DNA from: Sweltsa coloradensis
Lineage: Eukaryota > Arthropoda > Insecta > Plecoptera > Chloroperlidae
Direction of reading: 5' to 3'
Assembly (NCBI GenBank): GCA_024449915.1
Contig: JAMZAV010000168.1
Span: forward strand, 992,001-1,056,000
Length of the DNA stretch: 64,000 nt
The notes below the pieces were generated by a model. The model ran no database searches. It was not told the DNA's origin and saw nothing but the letters and a program-made list of their open reading frames with translations. How positions within the stretch are numbered: position 1 is the stretch's first letter; each line of letters begins with the position of its first letter. Both the position numbers and the translations under genes were made by a program. Of this stretch, positions 1 to 13,500 are shown piece by piece.

Positions 1-118
1 CTAAATTATACAGTCTGTTTAATTTATTTTTCATAAATAATAACATCACATTAACTAGATACATTATTAGAAATGGAAGGGATAAGTGAAAGATAACACA
101 GCATTGGTTGCACATGAC

Positions 119-663
119 TAGGGCTAGGATGTTCAGGACCTTTCAAAGTGAGAAAAAGGCAGGCAAATAGTACCTTTAAAACAGCAAAAAAGGACCAAAA
201 AAACAAAACAAAAAAGGATCTATTGAATTTAATCGAATTCTATTGTTTTCATTACTTTCAGTAATGTTTTATTTAATTATTACAGTTACACTAATATATT
301 TTCGTGGAGAGGGGGGGGGGGGTAGTTTTGTCGATGTATCAAACACAAGATGAAAAATTAAAAACTTAATTTTATAATTTTATCAATGCGTATGCTTGGC
401 CTGATAATGTGGCAAGCTCGACACTGTACTTTCACTCGCACGTTTTGCATCCGTTTTAGCAAATTATATCAAAATAGGACAATAGTTCATTAAAAATGCC
501 CAAAAAGGACCTTTACTCATGAAATGATGTAAATTGGCATTTTAAGGCAAAATAAAATACATATTCTTGGCATCCCTAATACTTGAAACATACTTAAAAC
601 TATTTTTCAGGCGTGTATTTACCAATAGAAAAAAAAGGAGATGTCCTGAACATCCTAGCCCTA
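119..663. mobile_element. Short non-autonomous DNA transposon (MITE), about 545 bp
   Basis: A 21-bp terminal inverted repeat is visible: TAGGGCTAGGATGTTCAGGAC at 119-139 and its reverse complement at 643-663. If the outermost TA is read as a target-site duplication, the element begins GGGCTAGG and ends CCTAGCCC. The interior is AT-rich, contains a G-run at about 310-322, and codes for nothing recognisable. A 2-bp TA duplication is typical of Tc1/mariner-type MITEs, but the superfamily is not fixed by what can be seen. Confidence 0.7.
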
Positions 664-1021
664 CAAATGACGCTGTAAATAATGTTATTTCTCATTTATT
701 AAACATTCACTATTTTACATCAGTTTTCTACACAAGAACAATCAATTGTAGGAAAACATTGACCTATTTTAAACATTCTGAAAGAAAGATGCATTATTTC
801 GATAGCATAAAATAGATTTGCGATAAGCTAGAAAGATAAGGAGAACAAGAAAAAATACAGGTAGTTTATTTATTAGTAATTGAAAATACATTTAGATGAG
901 ATTGAACATTACGACATACAGAAAGAAGTGGGTCTACATTGCATTCGCCATTATTGTTTATACTTATGAAACTTACTTGAAGCAATCGTTAAAGTTTTTC
1001 TGTTCCGAGGTGTAAAGATAG

Positions 1022-1063
1022 TGTGAGTGACAGAGATAGATAGAGAGAGATAGAGAGACGTGT
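1022..1063. repeat. GA/GATA-rich low-complexity tract
   Basis: Short run of gagata/gaga units just downstream (on the minus strand) of the candidate exon at 1080-1193. On the minus strand it reads as pyrimidine-rich intron sequence. Confidence 0.6.
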
Positions 1064-1079
1064 GATTGTGTTGGTTTAC

Positions 1080-1193
1080 CACAGCAGCTCTCTTGGCTCT
1101 CCGACTAGCCCGGCAGGAGTACTTATGCCCTGCAGACTGGTACAAAGCGGCCTCAACTGTCAGCTGATTCCAGTTGGACATGCGGCGATCCAT
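1080..1193 (-). CDS. Candidate first coding exon of an unrecognised gene
   Basis: On the minus strand an ATG at 1193 opens a 38-codon reading frame (begins MDRRMSNWNQLTVEAALYQS, basic C-terminal half rich in Arg/Ala) that runs into a GT donor (GCTGTG|GTAAAC) at 1079 in phase 0. Base composition is more balanced than the flanking AT-rich DNA and the peptide has no low-complexity bias. The remaining exons would lie off the left edge of the window. I do not recognise the protein. It could also be a chance open frame; no acceptor upstream or partner exon can be checked here. Confidence 0.3.
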
Positions 1194-2772
1194 TGCTGCG
1201 TTTAGTTTCCAAGATAAAAATATTACTATTTCTTTAAAACTTACGCAAACAAATGTTTTACAACCGAAATATATATTTTTTTTGCAATTTTAAATGGGTT
1301 AATTTGTAAATATATATATTACCTATTAATGTTTACTAATATAAATTTGTTTAATTGAAGGTGTCAACTGTCAAGTGTCAAAGAATCTCAAATTATAAAG
1401 ATACCCAATATGTATACTCTTTACAGGTACATACAAGACCACCACCCCGAATCATACAATTTCTACGGTAATTAAATTTTAAAAATTGTTTTAACAAAAC
1501 TTAAACAAAGTCAAATAAGCTACCCACGACTACTAACAAAGAATTTACCCGAAACATTCACCCTACGAAATATGCTTTCCCAAAAATAAAAATATTACCC
1601 CAAAACACATTTTAAAAATGGTCAATTTAGGAGGTTAATCACCTGTTCCGAGGTCCTATTGTGCCCTTGATAATGTTTTGATGTTTGACGTGAAAATCCC
1701 TCCCACTTTGGCACTCGCTCTAACTCCTGCCAAGAATTTGTTGGCCTGGCCGCAAGAGCCTCACTGGCTAACACGAACGCAGCTGTGATTGTGAGCGCTA
1801 CAGGAACCAGCCAACTCAGCTCTCCGGAGTCAGATACACAGTCTGGCGAGCTAATATTAGAAGGCCAGAGGGGGGCACAGAGTTAGGAAGTGCATGGCTA
1901 GGAGGGATACATAACGAGATGGAAAATATGATGGATGGAATGCCAGAGATGAGAATAGGTCCGCTGAATCTCCGAGCGGACACTCTAGGAACTTCAAGAT
2001 GGTCGTTTGTTTGATTGATTGACTGGATGTTGCTCATATTAATGCACTTTGGCTATTCGAGACGATGAGAGGTGATAGATAAGTAAAAAGGGGAAACCCG
2101 GTACCGGCACGTAGCCTACTCCTTTAAAAAGTACCAATAGACAAGGTAGTCTCATCCGAAGGACGTGTAACCTTGACAGTCATAGGTTCTTCCACTAACC
2201 CGGACTGCTGAACAGACGTCGAGGAGAACGAAGCCGTTAAACTAGCTCTCGAACCCTCCATCTACTCTAACCAGCGGTATACGTGAGTTTCAGGGTAGAA
2301 GAAAAGAAGGTCTTATTAGATGACCAAGATGGCCGTCGCAACCATTTACACAATGAGATAATTTGGAAGGTGGAAGCAGAAGCTAGCCCCCGAAAAGTTT
2401 GTGGTGGAGGTGGAACGAACAACATTTATTTTGGTAAAATGGCTCCAATACCCAAAAGATCGACGCACGACGAATTAGTAATATTCTTCTTCGACGATCT
2501 GGTGATTAAGTAGCTTCGCTCCCTCTTTTGAGCTCTCCCGTACCCTTGCTTGTTATAATGCATGATCCATGTGTGTGCATTCTAACTCAAAGTAAAAGTA
2601 CAATAATGATAGGAACAATATTACTACACTAGCCCTTATGTTTTACACACGACTAGCTCCTACCTATCTGTCCTCAGTCGATAAACAAACGTTTAGCTTC
2701 AATTCCTTGTGGGAAACCTGTCCTGGGTGCAATGCAAGCCCTGGGCTAGCTAGCTAGTACAATTGTTGGGGG
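1194..2772. other. Non-coding stretch, no gene recognised
   Basis: AT-rich to about 1640, then more balanced sequence to 2520. Short open frames around 1816-2037 and 2283-2513 have no recognisable domain, splice context or codon character. Nothing is annotated. Confidence 0.5.
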
Positions 2773-2925
2773 ATGTCCGAGGGTTGTTTAAGAGGACTCA
2801 ATCCCTTGCATTCGCGAGGAAAACCTCGAAAAAACCTTCAGTCAGATTGCCGGTCTCGACGGGATTCGAACCCAGGACCACCCGAATCAGAGTGTCGAGT
2901 CTAACGCTCGAGCCAACACTGTCGG
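2773..2925 (-). repeat. tRNA-derived SINE, family S1 (copy 1)
   Basis: Read on the minus strand this has a Pol III B-box-like GGGTTCGAATCCC (2861-2873 on the plus strand), preceded by a tRNA-like half and followed by a body ending CCCTCGGACATCC. The same B-box plus body is seen at 3481-3625, 18721-18870 and 27320-27410, so it is a dispersed family, not a functional tRNA. Confidence 0.65.
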
Positions 2926-3099
2926 TTATCAATAAACGTTTCAGAGAATGATTTTAGTTCTATCCAAATAACAACATGACAAATGATTTTTTTAAAACAC
3001 GAGTCGAGTCAGCAATTTATTTGGACCGTGAACCTTTTTATCATTGACATTCTCATGCTGGTGTAGCGGAAACACCAGACGTGGCAGATTACGTTGTGT

Positions 3100-3322
3100 T
3101 CACTGGGTAGACTAACGACTAACGAGTGATAGAGTAGCTCAGGAGCTACACGGGGACTATTCCACAAGGTCACTGGTTCGACCCCCGCCACCGCCAGACT
3201 AGACTGAGGTTCTTCAAAGATTCTCCTCAGTCAAATATCTAAAGATGAATGTTTGGGTTTGGACGGGTGAAATAGATGGTCATTGTACATTCACCCTCAA
3301 CATTCATGTCATCTCACTGTAG
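3100..3322 (+). repeat. tRNA-derived SINE, second family (S2)
   Basis: Contains an A-box-like TAGCTCAGGAGC and a B-box-like GGTTCGACCC about 50 bases apart, then an unrelated body that ends at the AAT microsatellite at 3321. The tRNA arms do not pair well, so it is a retroposon head, not a tRNA gene. The microsatellite probably grew from its 3' tail. Confidence 0.55.
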
Positions 3323-3355
<33 letters not shown>

Positions 3356-3367
3356 ATAAAAATGATG

Positions 3368-3441
<74 letters not shown>
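3321..3441. repeat. AAT microsatellite
   Basis: About 120 bp of nearly pure AAT (ATA) units interrupted by ataaaataaaaatgatg. Long poly-Leu and poly-Tyr open frames across it on the minus strand are artefacts of the repeat. Confidence 0.95.
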
Positions 3442-3480
3442 TTATTAAATATTTCATATAAAAGTGTGCGAAAGTGAAAA

Positions 3481-3625
3481 CCGACAGTGGTGGATTTGAT
3501 TCGGGATGTCCCGGGTTCAAATCCCATCGAGACAGGCAATCCTGACTGAAGGCTTTCCCCGAGGTCTTTCTGGTCATATTACATTAAGTATTTTTGAGTT
3601 CTCTTAAACAGCCCTCGGACATCCC
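3481..3625 (+). repeat. tRNA-derived SINE, family S1 (copy 2)
   Basis: Shares the B-box-like GGGTTCAAATCCC, the segment GGCAATCCTGACTGAAGG and the end CCCTCGGACATCCC with the copy at 2773-2925, in the opposite orientation. The 5' part is cut by the AAT microsatellite. Confidence 0.65.
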
Positions 3626-4335
3626 TTCTCAATTTGTCCAAACTCTTATTAGTTAGTAGTTAGACACCACGGCATACATTGCACCCTTGGCAGGTTTCCC
3701 TACTGTTAAATTGTTGTTTTATTTTTGCATGCACTGGGGATCGAACTCGGAACCTCCAATTATATACAATTACATTGTTATTAGACATTTGTTTTGTTGG
3801 GAAATTGTAACAATGTGTGTCTATTTTTAATAATGACGAAATAAAGGACGTACTAATATGGTTCGAGCCATTGTGTATTTTGTTGCTATTTCCGCGTTCA
3901 TAATATTCCCGCGCTGAGATTTCATAACTTGTCTCATTCCCCGCTAGATGTCGCATGCATTCCTGCACGCCCGCACTCTGGCAGCGGTTTGTGGAACCAG
4001 TCTAGATGTAAATAAAAGGAAACGACGCTGCTGCGACATTTTATCTCCATTCCACTGTGCACCAGTGTGTGTAAGTGGTTTGTGTAAAAAAAAACTTCTC
4101 TGAATAGCATTATTACGCGTTATCTTTCGCAAGTTAGCACCGATTGATTTCATTAGGTACTTGAATTGAACTTAATAGATAATGTGTAAGATTTTTTTCC
4201 ACAAATTAATCGACTTTTGAGCTCATTGTCAGCTCCGTTGTACAGTTCAGTGCGATAAGTGTGTAGCCTAGGAACGAAGAACTAACCTAGGCTAGGGTAC
4301 ACGTGAGTTTACTTTAAAGTGTTGTTGACGTGCAA
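3626..4335. other. Region upstream of SLC39A13; likely promoter and 5' UTR
   Basis: A degraded reverse tRNA-like B-box (ggggatcgaactcgg, near 3737) lies in the distal part. From about 3950 the sequence becomes less AT-rich and leads to the SLC39A13 start codon. No TATA box or start site can be fixed by eye; an upstream 5' UTR intron is also possible. Confidence 0.35.
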
Positions 4336-4555
4336 ATGTGCTCAGTTTGGTCGCAGAATATGGATTTTGGTGGTAATGCGAGCGATTTTGGACTAACGAT
4401 GGACTATTATTCAGAGGGGTTGATTTCATTGTTGCCAGCAGTGGTTTACCAGCCGTGGTTCTGTTCCCTCATCGGCTCTGTTTTGATTGGACTAAGTGGA
4501 ATTCTCCCCCTACTTGTCATTCCCATTGAGGAAGGGGCCAATTTGAAATCTGGCG
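4336..4555 (+). CDS. SLC39A13: SLC39A13 coding exon 1
   Basis: Starts at ATG 4336 and ends at donor GGCG|GTAAGT (phase 1). Encodes residues 1-73: an extracytosolic N-terminus and the first membrane segment (SLIGSVLIGLSGILPLLVIP). A second in-frame ATG at codon 9 could also serve as start. Confidence 0.88.
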
Positions 4556-7500
4556 GTAAGTTACCCTACAATACTCACTGACTCTGACATGTACATAACA
4601 CTCATGTTCAGTGCTCTATTAGTTTAAGCCATGTGATGAATGCATGGAACTGACAGTCACAGTGTTGGCTATGCCCTACCCTGTGTAAAGTAGACTAGGG
4701 GGCCTGGCCTATACTTTTTAGAAAGATTACTGGATCAGGTGGCCTCATACTAGGCATGGTGCTTTTTATGTTTGCATAATCTCTGGAAATCGTGAACAGA
4801 TCTAGGCCTAGGCACCTACTCTAAGCATGCCTAGGTAGGACCGGCCCAGTACCCTAACCCTAATTCCGTTCTTATTATAGTGTTGTAGGGGGATCACTGG
4901 ATTAGGTGGTACTAAACTAGGCCCCTAGTGCCTATCAAGCTATCTTCTTATGCTTAATCAGGTCTTGGCCCTTGCCTAGGACTTGTTGCCGAAGTGGGTT
5001 GTAAGACATTGGGTCGATAATGCTATTGAAGAGCGCGTACGAGCCCATGTAGAGGCCTAGGCTAGCTGCCATCTGAGGGATTGAACCTCACTCCACCCCA
5101 GTGCTTTCTTTTTCTAGACATTTTAACTTGCCGACGAACATGGCAATAATTGTATACTACTACTGTTTCCCGTATGTTCAAAGGGCAGTCGAATCTGTGA
5201 TAAGAAAAATATGGTCATGGTATTGCCTAGGCCTAGCTAGAGCATGTAGCATTCTAATGTTGACTGTTATCATGCTCAAACCAAAGGGCTGCCCTGCTCT
5301 GTAGTACTCGGTACCAACTAAACGCACAGTAGGAAAGCGCAACAGTTTTTGTTGTCGTTTTTTTCCACCGCCATACATTCACGTGACATCGATGATGATT
5401 CACAATTCTGAGTAACGTTCTTTGCTTGTAATTGTTTTGATTTCTAAAACGTGCCTGGATGTGGTTTACGACCAAAACAACAAGTCACTGTTACCAATCA
5501 GAGTTCAGAGAAACTTGGCAGATTGCGACGCTGGCTTGTTTGAGACGTTGAGAGCGAAGTATCAAGAATACTATTATACATTTCGAAGTATGATACAATG
5601 AGACTTGTGTGAACTGATCGCTCACTGACAACAAACAACGCACGCAGTAGCATTTTCCTGCAAACTCTGCACGGTTATTTCTCTATGCTCTGCACATCCA
5701 CAACGTGACGGCAGTCTCACTTGAAATTAAATGGGTCCGGGATAAACCCGGATAACACGATTGCGTTGTGTATTCAAAAGGCATGGCACACTGTAAAAAA
5801 ACTAATTATGCCTAGTAGAAAAAAACGAATTAAAACGATAACAAAACTCCATGCGTGAGGGTTCAATGTGCTAAGTTAGACCGAGGCGAACCCCAATATT
5901 ATACGAAACTCCGTCAAACCGATGCGAGTTCTCTTCACTTTCTGCTAGAGCCATCTTCAAAATCCCTCAATTATTTTTAATATTTTGGGGTGGGGTACTC
6001 ATTAATTAACCGCCGGGTCGCAAATGAAATTGATTCGAGTGTCGACAATCTATGTGTACGCATAATTTACTTGAAGATGTGATTGGTTCGTGCGTATTTT
6101 CCTTGTTGACTGTCAACCGCTCGCACTAGCTCACATTTGTATCATCTCTATTGCCCTCGTTACATTATCCCTATCCCTGCAAGCTATCGGACGACACAGC
6201 TTGGATGTCCGGCCTCTGTGTTGGTGCGATGACTAGGCTGCTCCGCACGTGGGAGGGCGTTGAAGGCTGTGTCGCTGTCGCCTCTTATCGCTCCTTGCTG
6301 CAAGACAGCTGAGTTTGCACATTCACGCAAGGCTTCTGGTTTATCTTCACAGCTCCGCTTACAATGAATCTGGTTACTGTCAGCTGAGCTTGCAGATTCA
6401 TTCAGTGCATAGGTTGTGAAACGGAAGAACATACGTTGGGAGTTTCCAACTCAAAATTAATTGAATTTGTGTTGTCTGGAAATTTTGGGAGGTGTGGGTT
6501 GGTTGCCATAGTAACTCCGTAGTCATGGGCAACCATAGACAAAGGGGGGCTCAATTTAATGTGTAGACTGCCCGGATGTTTGAAGTGATGTGAAATCAGA
6601 GAGGATTGATCGACGTATATGCCTTGACAAATTGTAATGTATTCCTTTCATAATCAAGAAGATATATACCGATACGTAACAATTGCGTTTTTGGCTAGGC
6701 CTATAGGTGCTAAAATCAGTCAAAACACAACGCTATCATATAGGCTAAAGTGTTACCTATTTTTTTGCAGACACATTTGGTACATGCCTATTGTTATTTA
6801 TGTTACGTTTCAATTACATTTTTATTTATTCTTGCTATTCGATGGACGATCATTCGAAAATGTAACCTTTATGACATAAATTTGAAACAAGGTTCAAAGC
6901 TACGTTGCTATAAAAATAATCGCACATCAAACCGTGACTTTTTGTCAACAAGTTGTCGACATACCTGGATGACTTGCTTGTCCCATTGTGTTCGATTGAC
7001 ATTATCTACCAAACTGATTGATTAATAATTGGTTTTGGTTATTTCGTATATCCGCTCTTACAGTAATGATCTATATATATATCAGGGCCAAAGCGTATTG
7101 ATGATCAATGATCATGCATTGAGTGTCCACTCCTCTGGGTCGTAGAGCAACACCTCAATCAAGCTCGTTGACGTCGTCGAGTTTGAAGGGGACACATTTG
7201 ACTGTTTGCACACATACATAATTATTATCTATCCGTTCTGCCAGTCCGAAGTTTACTAAACTTTGCGTAGTTTTCAAGAAAGCACATACATGCACAGCCT
7301 TACAGTCAGTCGTAGGCCTACATTGTCAATAGTTTTGTTAATCAGCCAAAAACAATTACTAAATAAAATGGTCGATTTTGTACTTTCTAACACATCAAAA
7401 ATCGTCAAAAAATTTAAAATAATAATTGTTTTCCAGCCTGTGCCAAATCGTGCACGCCCCTTTGTTTTTGTGTGTGAGTCGACAGACAGACTGTAATAAT

Positions 7501-10500
7501 TGCCACCATTGGTGTTGGTCTCTCCAGTCACCTTGAACCACCCTCGCGCCACATGCCGTCCACCGTTGATGTCTAGTCTAGTCAATCTCATTACGTTTTA
7601 TGTTACCTAATTGATTTGTAATACGAAAGTGAAACGATCTTTTTCGTCTTTCTTAGGTTCTTATACATTTAATGAGAATTTCCACTTGAATTATTCCGTT
7701 GCATGAATAACCAATACCACTTTCTCTTGATGTCTGTTCTGGCCACCCACAAGTCCATTGTCACTTGCGTAGGCCTACTTCTTTGAGTATAAGTTCACGG
7801 CAGTTTGAAATCTACTTCCACTTCTCGCCAATGCATTTGAAAATGTCTAATCTATTCTCTGCCACTGATTGATAACACTAATGTAGGCAGCTAAGAAACA
7901 ATAGACTGGCCTGATGCCAGACTAGCCTCACACAAAAGAAATTATTATTTCCAAGTATCGTATCAGTATCTACATCATGTTGACTCAGCTGGCCTCACAT
8001 ACCACGTCAATAATATATTTAACACTCATACCAAACAACACATTTGTGCCAAGGGCAATGAACCAATACAAATTACACTTATTGGAGTAACCTACCTATC
8101 TTACAGGACGAAGAAAATCTCCCGAGTATTTAGTTCCTTGACACGCCACATGGGTCCTTGTCAGCTATTTTAGGAAGTACAGCTTACTTTGGAGCCTTCT
8201 TAGCAACGAGGCACATGCTAAATTCTAAGGTTGTTCCGAAGCAGCCTTGTTGATTGTGGGCCTGTGGCACTGTCCGCGGGTGGAATCGTGTCCAGCTTGA
8301 TTGATCGGTGTTTCCTACTTAAAGGGTTGGCTTGGTCGTCTGTAAATTTAACGTCCCCCAGACCCTGGTTTGATTAGGGGGGATATGTTCCTCGGACTAC
8401 GCACGAGACTAAAAACAGCGCGTGTTTATGTGTACGTCTTGATGCGTCGTGATCATCGTCATCGACTCATCATCATCTGTAATATACAGTAATTCAACAC
8501 GACAACGGAGATATGAGCATTTTACTAAGCAAAAACACACAAACTAGAAAACCTGTGAAATTGGGAACCGCTTTAGTGTTACGATCTATGCGCGAAAGTT
8601 GTTTCAAAATTATAATTGAACCAATTTTATTAAATTAATTTCAAATAATTGAGTTTATTTATTATTGCATTACCATATTGGTCCTTTGGGAGTTTCATTG
8701 AAGCAATGAAAACGATCCCAAGATAACAAATGAATCAACTCTTGCAAATTTTCTCCGAGTCACACTCTAAATTGCATAAAATGCGCTGTCCAAAAAACAT
8801 CCACGACCAAGTGGAACTAACACATCACGATTATAAGTGAAATCTCGTTTACTCTGTTTTTAGGAAGTTTTGATGCTCGCCATGTTTTCTTGATTGGGCC
8901 AACTCTAGCAAATTTAAGATTTCGCAAACAATCTAATTATCAAAGTAGTTTCCTCTTTGATAACGTAGCTGCGCACATGTTTAGTGATGTAGGTCTGCTT
9001 CTATTCAGAGAGCTCCGATGACTCCATTACATTACATGCGCCATGCATGGTGTTGACACTGACACTAGAATACGACTTGCCATACCTTGGTGGCTTGCCA
9101 AATGCGCACAGGGTTTGACATACGCCTTGTTTGTAGTGATGCTTTGTCTAGATTCTCTAAATAGTCACGCGACGTAAAACATAAACATGTATTTATATTC
9201 GAGTCGCTCATAGTTTCTTGAGCGATTTTTAAATTGGCATTTAGCACCACCCCTTTTCTGGTGGATTTCAACGATCAGCATCAATATTGGGTTATCGTTG
9301 TTTGGATGAGAGTTTCGGTTCAACCCTCGATTTTTATGTCTGCAGTTACATCAATACTAAAAATGATAAGGAGGTTACGAACAGTTTATCTTTATTCTTG
9401 TAGTGCGGTATATATAAAAGTGTCAAGTGAAGAGCTAATGTTAGTAATGCGGCATCACCTTCTACATCGTATCAAGTGAAAGTATCAACAGCCATAAACA
9501 AACATCATTGCATTCTCTCACATGTTCCATATCAGCCTCTTTTGTAAGGAAATCTACGTTGCATGTTCCATATCAGATGCTGTGAATGTTTATCCCAACT
9601 GTGAATCTCGAGTTTTTAAAATTTCATTTATAAATTACTGTATTGTCATTTGGCACCGGCACCGACTTCGTAGTCAAGCGCGTTTGCGAATATTCATGCA
9701 TTTTCCCCCAAAAAATTGTTGTGTTTTAATGCATTGTTGTTGTAATAATGTTGTGTCTGCATCTATGTGATTAGATTCATTTAGTTGTCCTCCTTTGTAA
9801 ATCAGTCTTTTTATGTGAATAGGATAGACGTTAAATAAATAAATAAATAAATAAATATATAAAATAAAAATGTGACACGTGAACTAATTTTAAAATTTAA
9901 CTGGTCCATTTCTCGATTTGATTTGTTGGGAGTTCCTTGGTGGATTCTTTATTACATTTCTGGGTGTACAGATGAACTTCATCTCAACGTGCACAAAGTC
10001 GAGCTTTTGAGTCGTTCTTCGCCTGCGATCAATGTTTAATAAAAGCACGTTGTTAATCACCTGTTCAACACGTGTTGCTGATAGTTAATTGCACAATTAT
10101 TGGTTATTACCATCAATAGGTCCAGACAGATCACGTACAGAGGATCCTACGTGCCTGGAAGAGAATACAATCTTAAATCAATTGTGTTGTGGGTAATCTT
10201 ACCACGATTCGGTAGAACTTGACGAGTTAGCCAAAGTACAAACAATGAGGCTACTAAAAGTAAGGAACGTACTTAATTGCAAAAGTAGAAAGTGCAATTA
10301 TCGTAGTTTAGGACACAGTTATACACATTTACAAAGCGCGAAATCCTGATAATCGATAAATCATAAACCTGAGTATGTGCAGTGTAAACGAACAATTTTG
10401 ACAAATTTCCACCAATAGGCTTCAAGGAAATAGATAAGAATAAGGAAATAATATCCTTGGTGAACGTCTTGGATAGCAAAATGTCAATTTAATTTATTAA

Positions 10501-13500
10501 ATCACACATGTAGGTCATGTTGCTAGGAGGTCGGCGGTTCGATCCCAGACACTAACAATCCTAAACATGTTAATTTCGTGAATTATTAAAAAATCATATT
10601 TTAACAGAAAAAGATTACTCTTATCAAACTGATTTTAAAAGGACATACATTATAATTAAACGACATTGCCAACGTGTACCCTACAAGAAGCTAATTTCAG
10701 AGATGAAGAAATGTAAGAACCAACTAATAATAACGAACTGTAGACTTTAAAAAAATTACAAAACCATGCAAATGACACGAATGTATTATCCTGCGTGCTA
10801 AACTAACATACATGCGATGTTCACTTCGAAGAAATAGCCCAACAGATCGTTGCAATTATTATTAGTCTGTCCACCTCGTCCCAAGTAGGCCTTTCAAGTG
10901 CACATTTTAGATTCATTGAACTATCCGTGGCAATTAGTTGCACACTCGCTTGCACCTGCTGCACTCGTCAAGTCAAGGTCTGTTCTTGCCTCCGGGCGGA
11001 AGTGTTAGTTTCTTTGTTTCAAGTGCTGGTTTTCGAGTGTCTGCTCCGCGAGTGCGTGTTGTGTTGTGGAGTAGGTAGCCGCTTCTTGCTCCTCTCTGTA
11101 CTCCTTGCAATTACATCATTGTGTGCATGGTGCATGCATCCTTATAGTGTACTGTACATCACTTTCTGTTTCCCTCTGGCTGTTTCGAGCACCGAAACCG
11201 AGACGGAACCAATGGTGAATGACGAGGATATTCTGATTAGACTTTTGAAAGTATACAGCGAGGAAACTTTCCGTTCGCAGTCTCACGATTACCCGTGTGA
11301 GGCGTTTTATTTTATTCTATAGAATATATTTTATATAGAATTAGTTTTAGCTTTGTTAGGCTACAATGGTTACCCAAAAGAATCGACCATATTTTATATT
11401 TTATTAATCATTAGCATTAGATTATAACATATTATTTACAAAAAAATCGAAATTTTTCTTCTGTCTGTTTTTCGCATTGTGACTTGTGATGAACATTAGC
11501 AAATTGTTGATTGATTGGGTGGGCCTGCCAGTAAACACAACTGTTTTGATTTTGAACGTTGAATCAGTGAGAAAACTCTCATAGGACCAGCTTGGGATAT
11601 CCAAATGATGCAGCCGACTTCAGACAGTGAAACAAATAATATGTGGAGTTGGAGTACCCATAACCACAACCACAACGTTGGCGACTGTGTTCAAGTTACG
11701 CGGGGCAGCCTTGGAACTATTCGCCTACGGTGGTCGGAATCCGGAATCCATCTGTTCTATTCTTCTACAGGTTTTCATATATCTATGATCTCGGCGTCCA
11801 AATGGTTGGCAGCACATGCAGAAGCATTCACCACAGTTTTGTTGATGCTAAAAGCTTGAATAATAAAAAGAAACGTATTATATTCGGATTTCAGATGAAT
11901 GAAAAATTAAAGATGAGGAATGCGTGTGCAGTGAACATCCATAGCGTACACCTTCATTCCTTCATTTTCATTCGGCTCGACTAATTATTATCATATCGCA
12001 CCCTTAGTTTAAAATACAAACTTTCACAGGCCGCACCCGCCTGGCACACGCCTACTTTAACTTACACTTATGTGTGTGGTCAGTGACATGATGCTGCCAC
12101 AACAGTGCCCACTTGTGATGTTATAGTTTGTGTTGTTGTAAAATAACTGAATACGTATCGAGTTTACGCCTTCAGATTCATCACAGTGAATTTGAGCTTA
12201 GTTATAATGGTTACTCAAAAGAATCGACCATATTTTATATTTTATTAATCATTTCCAACAGGTTTATTGTTTCTATACCTAATAGTTTCGGGTACGTAAC
12301 TAAAATTAACGATTAAAAATGTACAAATCATTAAAGACATAAACAAGTACGAATTAAATAAAATGTACCAATTTTGCGGTGGAAAAAGATAAGTTTAAAA
12401 AAAAATCCGTGTGGTCCACCATTCTTAATCTGTTTTGTTTTTCTCCTCGGGCAGCACGTGTTATTCTCGTGGTTGTACTTGCAACAACAACAAACTCTTC
12501 TTGTGACGCAACTCACGAAACAACTTGCCAGATTCCGGCTAAACCTGTTGAGTGTGAACGCTGCCGGTTATGCGGGAACGTTGCCGGCGCCTCCGTTTAG
12601 CATGGAAAACATTCGCTGTGACCTTACACACGAACCTTGAAAGTAAAAGAAGATTTAAATGGGGGCTTTGTGCACTCAATCATTGCCAGCTCCGCGTTGC
12701 ATTCGACTACTACTTGTTTCGTGACATTTGTTGATAGGATTTGGTTTCAAGAGTTTCAAAACATTTGCAACAGCCAGGTTATCCTACTTGTTTTGTACCT
12801 TGTAACTTTTTTCTGAGACATATTTGAGTATCTTACCTATTTACAACTCAACTTGATATCATACTATCAGCCTGGCCAGGCTTATAGATTTGAAACTATT
12901 TCAATTGTTATTTTAATTAATTATTTTTGATAGAAAATGAACTACAGTTACGACAACATTCTTGAAAGAAGAACTGCTGCAAATCTAGAAAGAAGTATAC
13001 ATGTTGATAATCCACACTTACAGATTTTTTTTGAAGATTACACTTGACATGGGCACTGATAACTCTACTGTTGAGTGCCCTAAAACAACACTAACTAACT
13101 AACTAACTAACTAACTAGATAACTAGAGAGCGCTTATGAATTATTTTATGCTCTCTCCAGTTCCTGGTTGTTTTTTTAATTATTGCAGATGTTGGTTTTG
13201 ACCTTTATGAATATCTGTCTCAGTCTGACATGCGTTCGCTTTTTAATCCAGAGTTAAAAGTTAAAACTTCCACTGAAGTTCATATTTTGTTTGTACGTCC
13301 GTCCGCCCTGTGGACAAAATAGTTTCACTGTTCATGATGAGACACGTGCAAATTGCGATATTTTACATTACTACGCTAGTAATAATATTCAGAATAACAA
13401 CAAATATCGCGATCAATTTGCAAGAAAGGAATGAAACGTAGCCGAAAGTTTTATTTGGTTCTGCCCAAATTGATGATTAGGAATTCCGGCTACCTTGACC

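Noticed and set aside
3309..3577. Long poly-Leu and poly-Tyr open frames on the minus strand
   Set aside because: They are translations of the AAT microsatellite.
10927..11322. 131-codon plus-strand frame, Cys/Leu-rich, with an acidic end
   Set aside because: It opens with a non-ATG codon, has no recognised domain and no clear donor. A short downstream ATG part (MVNDEDILIRLLKVYSEE) looks coding-like but is too short to support.
12379..12600. Possible small secreted Cys-rich peptide
   Set aside because: The start is a non-ATG codon in a poly-A/T context, the hydrophobic segment is weak, and an overlapping frame is equally open.
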